From the NCBI GenBank assembly GCA_016719945.1, contig JADJYE010000003.1, positions 248,001 to 312,000 of the forward strand: 64,000 bases of DNA. Direction: 5' to 3'. The position numbers and the translations under genes are program-made. The first letter of the stretch is position 1; each line of letters starts with the position of its first letter. This document shows positions 63,827 through 64,000 of the stretch, piece by piece. The DNA comes from Polyangiaceae bacterium. GTDB lineage: Bacteria > Myxococcota_A > Polyangia > Polyangiales > Polyangiaceae. The notes below the pieces were generated by a model that worked only from the letters and a program-made list of their open reading frames with translations, ran no database searches and was not told the origin of the DNA.

Positions 63827-64000
63827 GCGGAGCACGTCTGCCTCCTCGACCTCGACGAGGCGATCCTTCTTGTCGAACGTGAGCAGCTGGGTGACCTCCC
63901 ACGCCTTGCCGGCGCGGTAGAGCAGCGTGGGGCACTTCGCCTTCCAGCCACCGGCGCCGGCGTTCGTGAGGGTGCAGCGGCCATAGAGCTGAGCTTGATC
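63818..64000 (-). CDS. Partial gene of unknown function, cut by the window edge
   Basis: Last 60 codons of a minus-strand gene, stop TAG at 63818: YGRCTLTNAGAGGWKAKCPT, LLYRAGKAWEVTQLLTFDKK, VEVEEADVLRLQ. A small beta-rich end with two Cys, not recognised. Confidence 0.55.
   Translation of the reverse strand, partial: DQAQLYGRCTLTNAGAGGWKAKCPTLLYRAGKAWEVTQLLTFDKKDRLVEVEEADVLRLQ

Overview
The window is very GC-rich DNA with frequent GTG and TTG starts, 4-bp GTGA/ATGA gene overlaps, lipoproteins with Gly/Ala/Thr-rich linkers, a eukaryote-like Ser/Thr kinase, a MYXO-CTERM-like Cys tail and a CorE-type ECF sigma factor. Together these point to a myxobacterium of the Polyangiales (Sorangium/Polyangium/Sandaracinus-like); the species cannot be told from the window. 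No rRNA, tRNA, CRISPR array, transposase or phage gene was seen.

The left 20.8 kb is a metal-resistance island. (i) At 1-3.6 kb an operon on the minus strand runs BlaI/CopY-type repressor, BlaR1-like M56 protease with a Cys/His-rich loop, TolC, CusB-like adaptor, with a perfect 16-bp palindrome in front. (ii) At 4.2-14.2 kb there is a broken multicopper oxidase, a histidine kinase with an NtrC-like regulator, and a plus-strand TolC / His-Met-rich adaptor / CusA operon. The same GTGACC-N5-GGTCAC dyad precedes both the oxidase and this RND operon. (iii) At 20.75-14.2 kb on the minus strand lie a CorE-like ECF sigma factor with a Cys-rich tail, a short CDF transporter, a Cys-rich small protein, a lipoprotein and an adaptor sharing a C-x2-H-x6-C-x2-C module, and a CzcA pump. 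A fourth, heavily frameshifted CusCBA-like operon with a Cys-rich leader protein and a His-rich lipoprotein lies at 46.8-40.1 kb.

From 20.9 to 28.4 kb come envelope and orphan genes: L,D-transpeptidase, C-type-lectin lipoprotein, a nucleotidyltransferase/small-protein pair, a carboxymuconolactone-decarboxylase-like protein, a large lipoprotein, an OprO/P-like porin and a secreted lipin-type (LNS2) lipoprotein. From 35.1 to 28.4 kb (minus strand) is one overlapping operon TolC-MacA-MacB(ATPase)-MacB(permease)-CpxR-CpxA. From 35.2 to 40.1 kb three Cys-rich paralogous lipoproteins diverge from a Ser/Thr kinase and its partner protein.

The right part (47-64 kb) holds a flotillin-like protein, a PLP sulfur-amino-acid enzyme, a second LNS2 lipoprotein, a Spo0M-like protein, a tri-heme-motif membrane cytochrome, two PAS/GAF sensor kinases, an HTTM membrane protein, argC-argB, an M20 peptidase and a Gly/Gln-rich membrane protein.

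Reading frames are interrupted by single-base shifts in well over a dozen otherwise well-conserved genes, spread across the window and densest at 40-51 kb. Some sequencing or assembly error is the simplest explanation, so broken genes are described by the frames that rejoin, and most should not be taken as decayed without read-level evidence.
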